Origin: Virgisporangium ochraceum
GTDB taxonomy: Bacteria; Actinomycetota; Actinomycetes; Mycobacteriales; Micromonosporaceae
Length of the DNA: 64,000 nucleotides
Direction: 5' to 3'
NCBI RefSeq assembly: GCF_016863655.1
Contig: NZ_BOPH01000082.1
Span: forward strand, 62,001 to 126,000
Of the stretch, positions 54,649 through 62,680 are shown in pieces; within the stretch, counting starts at the first letter, position 1; each line of letters opens with the position of its first letter. The translations under genes were made by a program, and so were the position numbers. Under the pieces are notes generated by a model. It searched no databases. It was not told the origin of the DNA and was given only the letters and a program-made list of their open reading frames with translations.

Positions 54649-55901
54649 CGCGGGTGGTGGTCACCGGGGTCGGCGCCATCACCCCGGCGGGAACGGGGCC
54701 CGACGCCCTGTGGCGGCAGGCCGTGACCGGCCGGTCGCTGGTGCAGCAGATCGACCGCTTCGACGCCTCGCCGTACCGGTGCCAGATCGCCGGTCAGGCC
54801 GACGCCTTCGTCGCGACCGACTGGCTGCACGGACGGTTCGTGAAGAAGACCGACCGGTTCACCCACCTGGCGACGGCGGCCGCGACGGCCGCGATCGACG
54901 ACGCCGGCCTGCGGATCGGGGGAGCCGACGGGGTGGCTCCGGAGCGTGTCGGCGTGACGGTCGGCAACGTCCTGGGTGGCTGGGAGTTCGCCGAGCGGGG
55001 GCTGCGCGACCTGTGGGTGAAGGGTCCGCGCGACGTCAGCCCGTACCAGGCGACGGCGTGGTTCCCGGCCGCGCCCCAGGGAAACATCTGCATCACCCTG
55101 GGCATCAAGGGCCGCGCGCGCACCTTCGTCTGCGACCGGGCGAGCGGCGCCTACGCGATCGTCCACGCCGCCGACATGATCCGGCGCGGCCACGCCGACG
55201 TCGTCGTCGCCGGCGGCTCGGAGCAGCCACTGTCCCCGTACGCGTGGGCGTGCTGCGAGACGGGCGGCTTCCTCACCCCGCACGGCAACAAGCAGCCTGA
55301 GACGGCGTACCGGCCCTTCGACCGCGGACACACCGGCACCGCGATCGGTGAAGGGTCGGCGTTTCTCGTCCTGGAGTCGGCCGGGCACGCGGAAAGCAGG
55401 GCAGCGACGATCCACGGCGAGCTCGCCGGTTGGGCCACGAACACCGACGGGTACGCGCCGACCTACACGATCGAGCCCCACGGGGAGACGTTGTCGCGCG
55501 CCATCACGCAGAGCCTGCGGCGCGCGGGGACCGACGCCGCCGGGCTCGGCTGCGTATTCGCCGACGGCGCGGGAGTGCCCCGCGAGGACGCCGCGGAGGT
55601 GGCGGCCGTGCGGCGGGTGCTCGGTCGGCACCTCGACGACACGCCCGTCACCGCCGTCAAGCCGGCCACCGGTCACCTGATGGGCGCCGCCGCGGTCACC
55701 GACGTGGTCGTCGCGCTGCGGACGCTGTCCGACGGCGTGATTCCACCGGTGCCCAACCTCGACCGGCCCGCCCCCGGGTTCGACCTCGACTTCGTCACCG
55801 GCGCGGCGCGGGACCTCCGCGGCCCGCGCACCGTGGCGGTGGTCTCCCGGGGCATGGGAGGGGTGAACGCTTGCCTGGTCCTGAAGCACTGGCAGCCCTG
55901 A
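54645..55901 (+). CDS. Chain length factor (KS beta)
   Basis: A protein of 418 aa, KS-like but without the catalytic Cys: at that place it reads CDRASGAYAI (Ala166/Ser167). The segment KPATGHLMGAAAV keeps the His-containing loop. It forms the heterodimer with KS and sets chain length. The pairing of KS and CLF fixes this as an aromatic polyketide or related type II system. Confidence 0.95.
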   Translation: MTRVVVTGVGAITPAGTGPDALWRQAVTGRSLVQQIDRFDASPYRCQIAGQADAFVATDWLHGRFVKKTDRFTHLATAAATAAIDDAGLRIGGADGVAPERVGVTVGNVLGGWEFAERGLRDLWVKGPRDVSPYQATAWFPAAPQGNICITLGIKGRARTFVCDRASGAYAIVHAADMIRRGHADVVVAGGSEQPLSPYAWACCETGGFLTPHGNKQPETAYRPFDRGHTGTAIGEGSAFLVLESAGHAESRAATIHGELAGWATNTDGYAPTYTIEPHGETLSRAITQSLRRAGTDAAGLGCVFADGAGVPREDAAEVAAVRRVLGRHLDDTPVTAVKPATGHLMGAAAVTDVVVALRTLSDGVIPPVPNLDRPAPGFDLDFVTGAARDLRGPRTVAVVSRGMGGVNACLVLKHWQP

Positions 55902-56299
55902 GGTCTGCGGACGCGCGACCCTGGCCGCCCGGCGGGGTCGGCGTCGACATCGTCTCCGTCCGACGGATCCGGGACATGGTCGGACGCTGCGGCCCGGTGG
56001 TCCTCGACCGGCTGCTGACCTCCCGGGAACTGGCCGACGCCCGCGGCGCCCGCGGCCTCGTGTGGACCAGGCTCGCCGGCCGGATCGCGGCGAAGGAGGC
56101 CACCAAGAAGGTGCTCGGCAGCCGCGGACAGACGGCCCGCTGGACCGAGGTCGAGGTCCGCCTCGGCAGCCACGGCGAGCCCTACGTGGAGCTGCACGGG
56201 CGCACGCGGCTGGCCGCGGAACGGTGCGGCCTGACCGGGATGCTGCTCAGCATCTCGCACGAGAAGGACGTGGCCATCGCAGTCGTACTGGGATGGTGA
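55871..56299 (+). CDS. AcpS-type phosphopantetheinyl transferase
   Basis: A protein of 142 aa. Motifs GVGVDIVSVRRIRD and GRIAAKEATKKVLG are the two Mg2+/CoA-binding signatures of AcpS, and LSISHEKDVAIAVV closes the protein. The only in-frame start is TTG 55871, nine bases after GGGAGGGG and inside the CLF gene, giving a 31-bp overlap. It should attach the 4'-phosphopantetheine arm to the ACP encoded next. Confidence 0.9.
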   Translation: MPGPEALAALRSADARPWPPGGVGVDIVSVRRIRDMVGRCGPVVLDRLLTSRELADARGARGLVWTRLAGRIAAKEATKKVLGSRGQTARWTEVEVRLGSHGEPYVELHGRTRLAAERCGLTGMLLSISHEKDVAIAVVLGW

Positions 56300-56317
56300 G
56301 CAACCACCGGAGGAGCC

Positions 56318-56569
56318 ATGGACATCCGCGACACCCTGATCGACGTCTTCCAGGAGCTGGAGATCGACCACACCGGCATCGAGGCGGAGAGCCGACTGCG
56401 TGAGGACCTGCAGATCGATTCGACGGAGATGGTGGAGATCGCGGTGGCCCTCGAGAAACGACTGTCGATCAGCATCGACACCGACGATTTCCTGGCGTTG
56501 AAGTCGTTCGGCGACATCGTCGGTCACGTGTCCGCCGCACGGGTGGACGCTTCTTCCCGGACGAGCTGA
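56318..56569 (+). CDS. Acyl carrier protein
   Basis: A protein of 83 aa. The phosphopantetheine attachment site is Ser35 in LQIDSTEMVE, an acidic four-helix protein of normal ACP size. GGAGG lies upstream of ATG 56318. Completes the minimal polyketide synthase. Confidence 0.95.
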   Translation: MDIRDTLIDVFQELEIDHTGIEAESRLREDLQIDSTEMVEIAVALEKRLSISIDTDDFLALKSFGDIVGHVSAARVDASSRTS

Positions 56570-56581
56570 AAGGAACCGACG

Positions 56582-57346
56582 ATGGCCGATCTACTGCCGG
56601 CCCTGCCGGAAAACTGGGACCGGTGCCTGGCCGTGGCCGCGCACCCGGACGACATCGAGGAGTTCTCGGCATCGGCGGTGGCCCGGTGGACCGCACAGGG
56701 AAAGCAGGTGACCTACCTGCTGGCGACCCGCGGCGAGGCCGGCATCGACGGCATGCACCCCGACAAGGCGGGTCCGGTACGGGAGGCGGAACAGCGGGCC
56801 GCCGCGCGCGAGGTCGGCGTCGAGGTCGTCGAGTTCCTCGACCATCCCGACGGCGGCGTCGAAGGGGGACCGGCGCTGCGCCGCGACCTCGTCCGGGCGA
56901 TGCGTAGGTACCGGCCCGAGGTCGTCATCTCGAACGCTTTCACGGTGCGGCTCATCGGCGGTTACACCAACCAGGCCGACCACCGGGTCGTCGGACTGGC
57001 CGTGCTGGACGCGGCCCGCGACGCCGGCAACCGGTGGCTGTTCCCGGAACTCGAGGACGAGGGCCTCGAACCGTGGAGCGGCATCCGGTACGTCTGCTTC
57101 TCCGAAGCCGAACAGCACACCCACGGCGTCGACGTGACCGGCGACCCGCTGCGGCGCGGCATCGCCGCGTTCGCGTCCCACACCGAGTACATGAAGGGGC
57201 TGGGATCCAGCGCCCTGGAACCGGAACCGTTCCTGACGTACGTGGCCGCGATGTGCGGCCCGGCCCTGGGCGTCGAGCACGCCGTGCTCTTCGACGTGCA
57301 CGTGCTGATTCCGGACGAGCCGCCGCCCTGGGCCCAACGCTCGTGA
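56582..57346 (+). CDS. LmbE/PIG-L family N-deacetylase or amidase
   Basis: A protein of 254 aa. Zn-site motif AAHPDDIEEFSA near the N-terminus (His21, Asp24), LATRGEAG, and NQADHRVVG near residue 128 supplying further ligands. Relatives deacetylate GlcNAc-inositol (MshB), bacillithiol precursors, or split mycothiol S-conjugates (Mca). It is the last gene of the KS operon, 12 bp after the ACP. An amide or thiol-conjugate cleavage step in the pathway is possible. Confidence 0.9.
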   Translation: MADLLPALPENWDRCLAVAAHPDDIEEFSASAVARWTAQGKQVTYLLATRGEAGIDGMHPDKAGPVREAEQRAAAREVGVEVVEFLDHPDGGVEGGPALRRDLVRAMRRYRPEVVISNAFTVRLIGGYTNQADHRVVGLAVLDAARDAGNRWLFPELEDEGLEPWSGIRYVCFSEAEQHTHGVDVTGDPLRRGIAAFASHTEYMKGLGSSALEPEPFLTYVAAMCGPALGVEHAVLFDVHVLIPDEPPPWAQRS

Positions 57347-57352
57347 CGCTTT

Positions 57353-57400
57353 GGGCGGGGCCGCGGCGCGGTTGTCGACGACCGTGCGGCGGCCCCGCCC
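57353..57400 (+). terminator. Terminator of the KS operon
   Basis: GGGCGGGGCCGC (57353-57364) pairs exactly with GCGGCCCCGCCC (57389-57400); the loop itself contains a smaller hairpin. It begins 6 bp after the deacetylase stop. Confidence 0.8.
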
Positions 57401-57413
57401 ATGTGCGTGGCTC

Positions 57414-57457
57414 CTAGGGTTTACCCGATTCTGCGCCGTTGGCGCCCACATTAGTTT
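57414..57457 (+). promoter_or_regulatory. CTRGGG box and -10, radical SAM gene promoter
   Basis: Box CTAGGGTTTACCCGAT at 57414-57429; -10 TAGTTT at 57452-57457, offset 38 bp; start 57500. Confidence 0.75.
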
Positions 57458-57499
57458 CTGAGCTGTTTTATCGGCGGACGGCAAGATTCGGGGTCACAG

Positions 57500-59440
57500 G
57501 TGGCCATTTCTTCTCGTAAGCGAATCGTATGGATCGTCCAACAGGGCGTCTGGGACATGCCGAAAGAGTCGATGCCGTTGGCCGCCGGTTATCTGAAGGC
57601 GACGGCGTTGGCGTGCGAGTCGATTCGCGACGAGATGGAGATCCGCATCTTCAACTTCGGCGGCGGCGACCCGGTGACCATCATGGCGGAGACCATGTTC
57701 GCCGAAGGCCGGCCCGACATCCTCGCGTTCTCGGTGATGGGCTGGAGCTATTTCTCGTTCGGGAACATCGCCGAGGGTTTCAAGCAGATGAATCCGGACG
57801 GCTGGGTCGTCTTCGGCGGTCCGCACGTCGCCAACCAGGCGGTCCGGGTCTTCCGGCAGTTCCCCGAGGTCGACGTCGTCGTGAACGGCGAGGGCGAGTT
57901 CGTCTTCCGTGACATCCTGCTGGCCTACCTGGCCGGGCGGCCGCCGTCCGAGCTGCACGCGATCGGCGGGATCAGCTTCCGCGACCCCGACCGCGAGGTG
58001 GTCACCACCAAGGAGCCCGAGCGCATCGTCGACCTGGACAGCATCGCGTCGCCGTTCCTGACCCACGCGATCCCGCTCACCGACGCCGTCGGCGAATTCC
58101 GCTACGACGTGGCGCTGATGGAGACCAACCGCGGCTGCCCGTACAAGTGCGCCTTCTGCTACTGGGGCGGCGCCGTCGGCCAGAAGGTCCGCGCGTTCTC
58201 CCGCGAGCGGCTGCGTGAGGAGCTGGAGATCTTCGCGTACCACAAGGTCCACACGATCGTGCTGTGCGACGCCAACATCGGCCTCCTGCGCGAGGACCTC
58301 GAATTCGTCGAGGACGTCATCCACCTGCGTGAGAAGTACGGCTACCCCCGCGCCGTGGAGGGATCCTGGGCCAAGAACAAGTCCAAGTCCTTCTACGACA
58401 TCGTCAAGCGGATGAAGCAGGTCGGCATGCGCAGCTCGTTCACGCTGGCCCTGCAGACGCTGGAGGACGCCGCGCTGGAGCAGATGCAGCGGCGCAACAT
58501 GAAGGTCAACAAGTGGGAGGACCTCGTCCGTTGGCTGCGTGAGGAAGGGCTGGACTGCTACGCCGAGCTCATCTGGGGCGCACCCGGCGAGACCGTCGAG
58601 TCGTTCTTCGAGGGCTACGACCGGCTGGCCCGCCACATGACCCGGATCGCGGTGTATCCGCTCCTGCTGCTGCCGAACACCGACTACTCGGCACACAAGG
58701 CCACCTACGGCTTCCAGACCGTGCGCGGTGAGAACGACGACTTCGAGTACGTCCTGGCGCACAACACCATGACGATCGCCGAGAACCTGCGCATGAAGCG
58801 GTTCATCCTGTGGGCCCGCTCGGTCGCCGAGCACCTCGTGTTCCGGCACATCTGGGCGCCCCTGCGGGAGTACGCCGGCCTGACGCAGTCGACGGTCATC
58901 CGCAACATGGTGGCCTGGTTCGAGACCGCCGCACACCCCGCCGCCGTCCGCCTGGCCGCCGTGGCGGCCAAGGTGGAGCGCGTGCCCAGCGCGGTACCCG
59001 TCTTCCTCCGGCAGTTCTACGGCGAACCCGACATCGACGAGGTGCTCGCGCTGTGGTGGCGCGAGGCCGTGGTGCCACTGCTGCCGGCGGTGTACGTCGA
59101 CCTTCTCACCGAGATCTTCCGGTACGACTGCCTGACCCGCCCGGTCTTCGACCTGCCCGAGGTCGAGAGCGTGACGCTACCCGTCGTCGACATCGACGGA
59201 GAGCCGCACTACCGCCGCTCCGACGTCGGCCTGGACTTCGACGTGCCGGCCGTACTGGCAGCGCTGGAGAAGGGCGTGAAAAGCGTGCCCTGGCCGCGGC
59301 CCACCCGCGTGGACATATTCTCGAAGGTCGGCTTCCATCAGTGCTACGCCAGCCATGAAGAAGGCTTCTACTATGTCGGCCGGACGGGCGAGGAATTGCG
59401 TGACGAAGGTAAGGTAATACCTTCAACGACGGGCCGCTGA
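57500..59440 (+). CDS. B12-binding radical SAM enzyme
   Basis: A protein of 646 aa. Residues 1-150 form a cobalamin-binding-type Rossmann domain (DILAFSVMGWSYFSFGNI, VVFGGPHVANQAVRVF, VVVNGEGEFVFRDIL). The radical SAM core follows with the 4Fe-4S motif NRGCPYKCAFCYWGG (Cys213, Cys217, Cys220), LCDANIGLL, and LIWGAPGET. A ~230-residue C-terminal part is of unknown type. CxYWGG-type enzymes such as KedN5 methylate unactivated carbons; others rearrange or cyclise. Stand-alone transcript with its own cluster box. Confidence 0.92.
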   Translation: MAISSRKRIVWIVQQGVWDMPKESMPLAAGYLKATALACESIRDEMEIRIFNFGGGDPVTIMAETMFAEGRPDILAFSVMGWSYFSFGNIAEGFKQMNPDGWVVFGGPHVANQAVRVFRQFPEVDVVVNGEGEFVFRDILLAYLAGRPPSELHAIGGISFRDPDREVVTTKEPERIVDLDSIASPFLTHAIPLTDAVGEFRYDVALMETNRGCPYKCAFCYWGGAVGQKVRAFSRERLREELEIFAYHKVHTIVLCDANIGLLREDLEFVEDVIHLREKYGYPRAVEGSWAKNKSKSFYDIVKRMKQVGMRSSFTLALQTLEDAALEQMQRRNMKVNKWEDLVRWLREEGLDCYAELIWGAPGETVESFFEGYDRLARHMTRIAVYPLLLLPNTDYSAHKATYGFQTVRGENDDFEYVLAHNTMTIAENLRMKRFILWARSVAEHLVFRHIWAPLREYAGLTQSTVIRNMVAWFETAAHPAAVRLAAVAAKVERVPSAVPVFLRQFYGEPDIDEVLALWWREAVVPLLPAVYVDLLTEIFRYDCLTRPVFDLPEVESVTLPVVDIDGEPHYRRSDVGLDFDVPAVLAALEKGVKSVPWPRPTRVDIFSKVGFHQCYASHEEGFYYVGRTGEELRDEGKVIPSTTGR

Positions 59441-59582
59441 CCAGTATCGAGCGGCATTTGTCTGTACCTCCGGTACCGGTTTTCCCTGCTATCGATAAGT
59501 GGCGCCCAATGCATTTCCCATAATGACCGATCGGTCTGTCGAACGGGTGTCATAGGCGCAACCTTATCGGTGGACATCTTTC

Positions 59583-59612
59583 TTGACTCGTGATTTCGGC
59601 CGCCCGCATAAT
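59583..59612 (+). promoter_or_regulatory. Sigma-70-like promoter before the ArsM-type operon
   Basis: TTGACT (59583-59588), 18-bp spacer, CATAAT (59607-59612), far closer to consensus than other promoters here. A long AT-rich stretch precedes it. A very weak trace of the cluster box (TACCGGTTTTCCCTGC, 59474) lies upstream without a matching -10. Confidence 0.6.
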
Positions 59613-59650
59613 CACATTGTCCTGACGGCCGACATGAAGTGAGGAATTGC

Positions 59651-60889
59651 ATGGCCGGGATGAAGTGGTTCTGGCGCGCGGTATGCGCGCCGCAGTGCTC
59701 CGACTCGTGTCAGGTCAACTGTCCCGGCTGCTACGCGATGGCGGAGGAGTGGGAGAAGCAGGGGATCGTCACGCCGGTCACCGGCAAACAGGCGCCGAAG
59801 TTCAGCTGGAGCAAGGCGGGCGAGTTGTGGGCCTGCTGGTCGAAGAGCGCGTCGGCGCGCATGCTGGTCCGGCTCAACCCCGCGAGCTGGCGTCGTCGGC
59901 CCGCGAACGCGGCGGCCCCGTCGGCCGCGTCGGCTCCGGTCGCCGTGAAGGCGTCGGGAGGATGCGGCTGCCACGGCGACAGCATGCTGCCGACCGTCGA
60001 CGCGGGGATCAGGTTGACCGCCGCCGACACGGTGCGGGCCGGCGTCACCCAGCACTACGACGAGCACGCGAAGAGCGTCCGCGCGGCGGCCGACGGCTGC
60101 TGTGGCGGTGGCGCCACGGTCGGGCTGCCCGAGGAGGTCAGCTGCGTCAACGAGTACGCCGACAGCGACCTGCAGCAGATCCCCGCCGACGCGATCACCG
60201 CGTCGCTCGGCTGCGGCAACCCGTTCGAGCGTGCCGGACTGTCGCCCGGCGAGGTCGTGCTCGATCTCGGCTCGGGTGGTGGCCTGGACGCGATCGTCGC
60301 GGCCCGTCGGGTCGGACCCGAGGGGCACGTGTTCGGCCTCGACATGTCCGACGAGATGCTGTCCCTGGCCCGGGCCAACTCCGCCAAGGCGGGCCTGACC
60401 AACGTGGCGTTCCTGCGGGGCGACATGGAGTCGATCCCCCTGCCGCGCGCGTCGGTCGACGTCATCATCAGCAACTGCGTGGTGAACCTCGTACCCGACA
60501 AGGGTCGCGCGCTCGCGGAGGCGTTCCGCGTGCTGCGTCCCGGCGGACGGCTGGCCATCTCCGACATCGCCAGCCGGCTACCGGTACCGGCGGAGATGCG
60601 CTCGGATCTGGCCGCGTGGGCGGCCTGCATCGGCGGCGCGCTCACCGTCGAGGAGTACCGGGAACGGCTCGCCGGGGCCGGCTTCGTCGACATCGAGATC
60701 GAGCGGGAACGGGAGTACACCGCGCGCGACGCCGAACTCGGGGGCGTGGCACCGATTCTCGAACGCGCGGGCCTCGCCGACGCCCTGGCGCTCGGCTTCG
60801 CCAACACCAGCGTGCGCGCCCGTAAGCCGGGCGTCGCGGAGCAGGCGGAGCGGATGCTCGTCCCCTCGACGTCCGTGTCCACCGACTGA
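59651..60889 (+). CDS. ArsM-type methyltransferase with Cys-rich N-terminal extension
   Basis: A protein of 412 aa. Residues 130-400 match the arsenite S-adenosylmethyltransferase family: HYDEHAKSVRAAADGCCGGG, ASLGCGNPFERAG, VVLDLGSGGGLDAIVAARRV and IISNCVVNLVPDKGRAL, with family Cys at 151, 188 and 276. An added ~125-residue N-terminal region has a cluster of Cys at 12, 16, 20, 24 and 27 and CGC at 105-107, which could bind metal or an Fe-S cluster. Substrate could be As(III), Se or a metalloid-containing pathway intermediate. ATG 59651 has GAGG seven bases before it. First gene of an operon with the UGA-containing gene. Confidence 0.88.
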   Translation: MAGMKWFWRAVCAPQCSDSCQVNCPGCYAMAEEWEKQGIVTPVTGKQAPKFSWSKAGELWACWSKSASARMLVRLNPASWRRRPANAAAPSAASAPVAVKASGGCGCHGDSMLPTVDAGIRLTAADTVRAGVTQHYDEHAKSVRAAADGCCGGGATVGLPEEVSCVNEYADSDLQQIPADAITASLGCGNPFERAGLSPGEVVLDLGSGGGLDAIVAARRVGPEGHVFGLDMSDEMLSLARANSAKAGLTNVAFLRGDMESIPLPRASVDVIISNCVVNLVPDKGRALAEAFRVLRPGGRLAISDIASRLPVPAEMRSDLAAWAACIGGALTVEEYRERLAGAGFVDIEIEREREYTARDAELGGVAPILERAGLADALALGFANTSVRARKPGVAEQAERMLVPSTSVSTD

Positions 60890-60922
60890 CGGCACACGCC
60901 GGTCAGGAAGAGGAGAGAACGT

Positions 60923-61558
60923 ATGACAACAACCGACGAACGCATCCCGCCGGCGGTATCGCCGACGGAGATCGCCGCGCGGCGCCTCAAGGCCGCGCCG
61001 ACAGACCGGGTGGTGTTCCGGGTCGCGGGGCTCTACGGTGTGTCGACCCACAGCGCCGAGTTCCCCGTCAGCGCTTCCGAGAGCATCGACACCGGCACGG
61101 TATCGATCACACTCGATCCCGAGTCCGGCGCGTCCGGGAACGTCGGGATCATGGACTTCGAGAAGCGGTACCTGCGGGTCCGTTACAACATCCACGCGGT
61201 GTTCCCCGCACTGCACCAGCTCGTCATGTCCGGACAGCACGACCTGAGCCTGCTCGGCCCCGTCCGGGCCACCGCGACCGACGAATGCGCGGTCACCGAG
61301 GACTTCAGCGGCTGGCGTGCCCTGGGGTGTATGGACTTCCTGCCCGGCTCCCTGTGGGCCGGCGCCTCCGGTGGTTGAGACGGCCGTATAACCTCCAGTT
61401 TGGAGGACACGCTTCTCGGCCTTCGTGAGGGCCGACCCGTCCACGTCGCTTACGACACCACCTTCCTGATCAACTGGCCGCAACATCTCGGCGGCGGATC
61501 CATCAACCTGTCCCTCGAGGGCGCCATGGTGCTCATTCCGGAGCTCGGCAGCCTCTGA
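60923..61558 (+). CDS. Probable selenoprotein of unknown family, in-frame UGA at codon 152
   Basis: A conventional reading gives 151 aa (60923-61378). The same frame continues past UGA 61376-61378 for 59 more codons to UGA 61556-61558, for 211 residues with Sec152 in the context ASGG-U-DGRITSSLED. No ATG or GTG start exists in the extension before residue 202, so separate translation is unlikely. A SECIS-like hairpin follows the UGA. Codons are unusual (ATA, AGT, TTG, CTT, CGT) only across the hairpin and then return to high G+C at third positions. The predicted protein is beta-rich; Cys122 and Cys136 precede Sec. I recognise no family. GAGGAG precedes the start. A nonsense mutation is the alternative. 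Confidence 0.7.
61376..61421 (+). promoter_or_regulatory. Bacterial SECIS-like element after the in-frame UGA
   Basis: UGA, 13-nt spacer, then stem CCTCC (61392-61396), loop AGTTT, stem GGAGG (61402-61406). A lower helix GGCCG (61382-61386) pairs with CGGCC (61417-61421). The apical loop has G at its second position, and the UGA-to-loop distance is 18 nt. Both match the described bacterial SECIS rules (loop G in first two bases, 16-37 nt). Confidence 0.65.
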
Positions 61559-61645
61559 GGCGGCTCGGCGCGCGCGGAAACGGGCGGGACCGCAGGGTTC
61601 CGCCCGTCGCGTGACCACCCCCATCGCCATTGCAAGGAGCTGACC

Positions 61646-62680
61646 ATGCCGTACCTGCGCAGCCAACCGCCCGGGTTCGTGTTCCTGGCCCATCCCCGCG
61701 ACGTCAAGGACCTCTACAACGTCCGCGGCAGCTCCGTGGTTGCGCAGCACAGCTCCAGTGAGGAGGAGTTCCGCGACAAGATGCTCACGATGCCGCCGAC
61801 GATCACAGGCGAGATCACCTTCGGCTTCGACGTGCTGCGCGGGGAGTTCCTCGCGGTGCTGTGCCTGCCGGACACCATCCTGTACTCGCGGGGCCGGGAG
61901 CAGATCGACCTCGCCGTCCAGGTGGCGCACTCGCGCGGAGCGCGCGTTCTCGGGCTGGGGGCCCTGACGGCACCGGCCACCCGCGGCGGGCTCACCCTGG
62001 TGCCGAAGCTTCCCCGGGGCATGACGGTGACCACCGGCAACGCCTACACGGCGGCCGTCGCCCGGCGCAACGTGATCGAGGCCAGCGAGGCCACCGGAAT
62101 GGGTGACAGCGCCACGGTCGCCGTCGTCGGATGCACCGGGTCGGTCGGGGTGGCCGCCTCGCGACTGCTCGACCGGGAGGGCTTCCGGCTCGTGCTGATC
62201 GGGCGGAGCCAGACGAGGGTCCGCAAGGAACTGGCCGACATCGTTCCGCGGGCACGGGTCTCGGGGACGATCGGCGACGTCGGGCAGGCCGACATCATCC
62301 TGCTGCTGACCGGCGACCCCTCCGCGTACGTCACCCCGGATCTCGTGAAGCCGGGTGCCGTCGTGCTCGACCTCGCCCATCCGCTCAACATCCAGCACGA
62401 GGACTACCCGTCGTTCCGGCAACGCGACGTTCGTGTGGCCCAGGGCGGACTGGCGCGCATTCCCGGCTACCACCTCACCACCGACCTGCGCCTGCCCGAC
62501 CGGCACAGCGCACTGGCCTGCCTGGCCGAGACCTACCTGTTCGCGAAGGAGGGCATCACCGAGCACTCCGTGGGGCACGCCTCGGCGGACTTCGCCGTGC
62601 AGATGGAGGCCGTCGCCGCCCGCCACGGGGTCAGCCCGCGCCCGCTCGACCTCGACATGAACGCGCGGGCGGCGCGGTGA
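61646..62680 (+). CDS. Long-chain acyl-[ACP] reductase-like protein
   Basis: A protein of 344 aa resembling cyanobacterial acyl-ACP reductase. PPTITGEITFGFDVLRGEFLAV, VLGLGALTAP, TVTTGNAYTAAVARR, a nucleotide motif VGCTGSVGVAASRLL (161-175), and Cys292 in ACLAET at the position of the thioester-forming Cys. Those enzymes reduce acyl-ACP to aldehyde with NADPH. In this cluster it could release or reduce an ACP-bound chain (inference). It follows the UGA gene by 87 bp and overlaps the transporter gene by 4 bp. Confidence 0.82.
   Translation: MPYLRSQPPGFVFLAHPRDVKDLYNVRGSSVVAQHSSSEEEFRDKMLTMPPTITGEITFGFDVLRGEFLAVLCLPDTILYSRGREQIDLAVQVAHSRGARVLGLGALTAPATRGGLTLVPKLPRGMTVTTGNAYTAAVARRNVIEASEATGMGDSATVAVVGCTGSVGVAASRLLDREGFRLVLIGRSQTRVRKELADIVPRARVSGTIGDVGQADIILLLTGDPSAYVTPDLVKPGAVVLDLAHPLNIQHEDYPSFRQRDVRVAQGGLARIPGYHLTTDLRLPDRHSALACLAETYLFAKEGITEHSVGHASADFAVQMEAVAARHGVSPRPLDLDMNARAAR

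Noticed and set aside
59474..59489. TACCGGTTTTCCCTGC as a cluster box for the ArsM-type operon
   Set aside because: First half site is lost and no -10 lies at the 38-39 bp offset; a better promoter exists at 59583.
59651..60889. Simple arsenic-resistance gene
   Set aside because: No arsR, arsB, arsC or acr3 gene is nearby, and the protein carries an unusual N-terminal domain; detoxification alone is less likely but not excluded.
61400..61558. Independent small gene after the UGA starting at TTG 61400
   Set aside because: No ribosome site, the TTG lies inside the hairpin, and the frame is continuous with the upstream gene.
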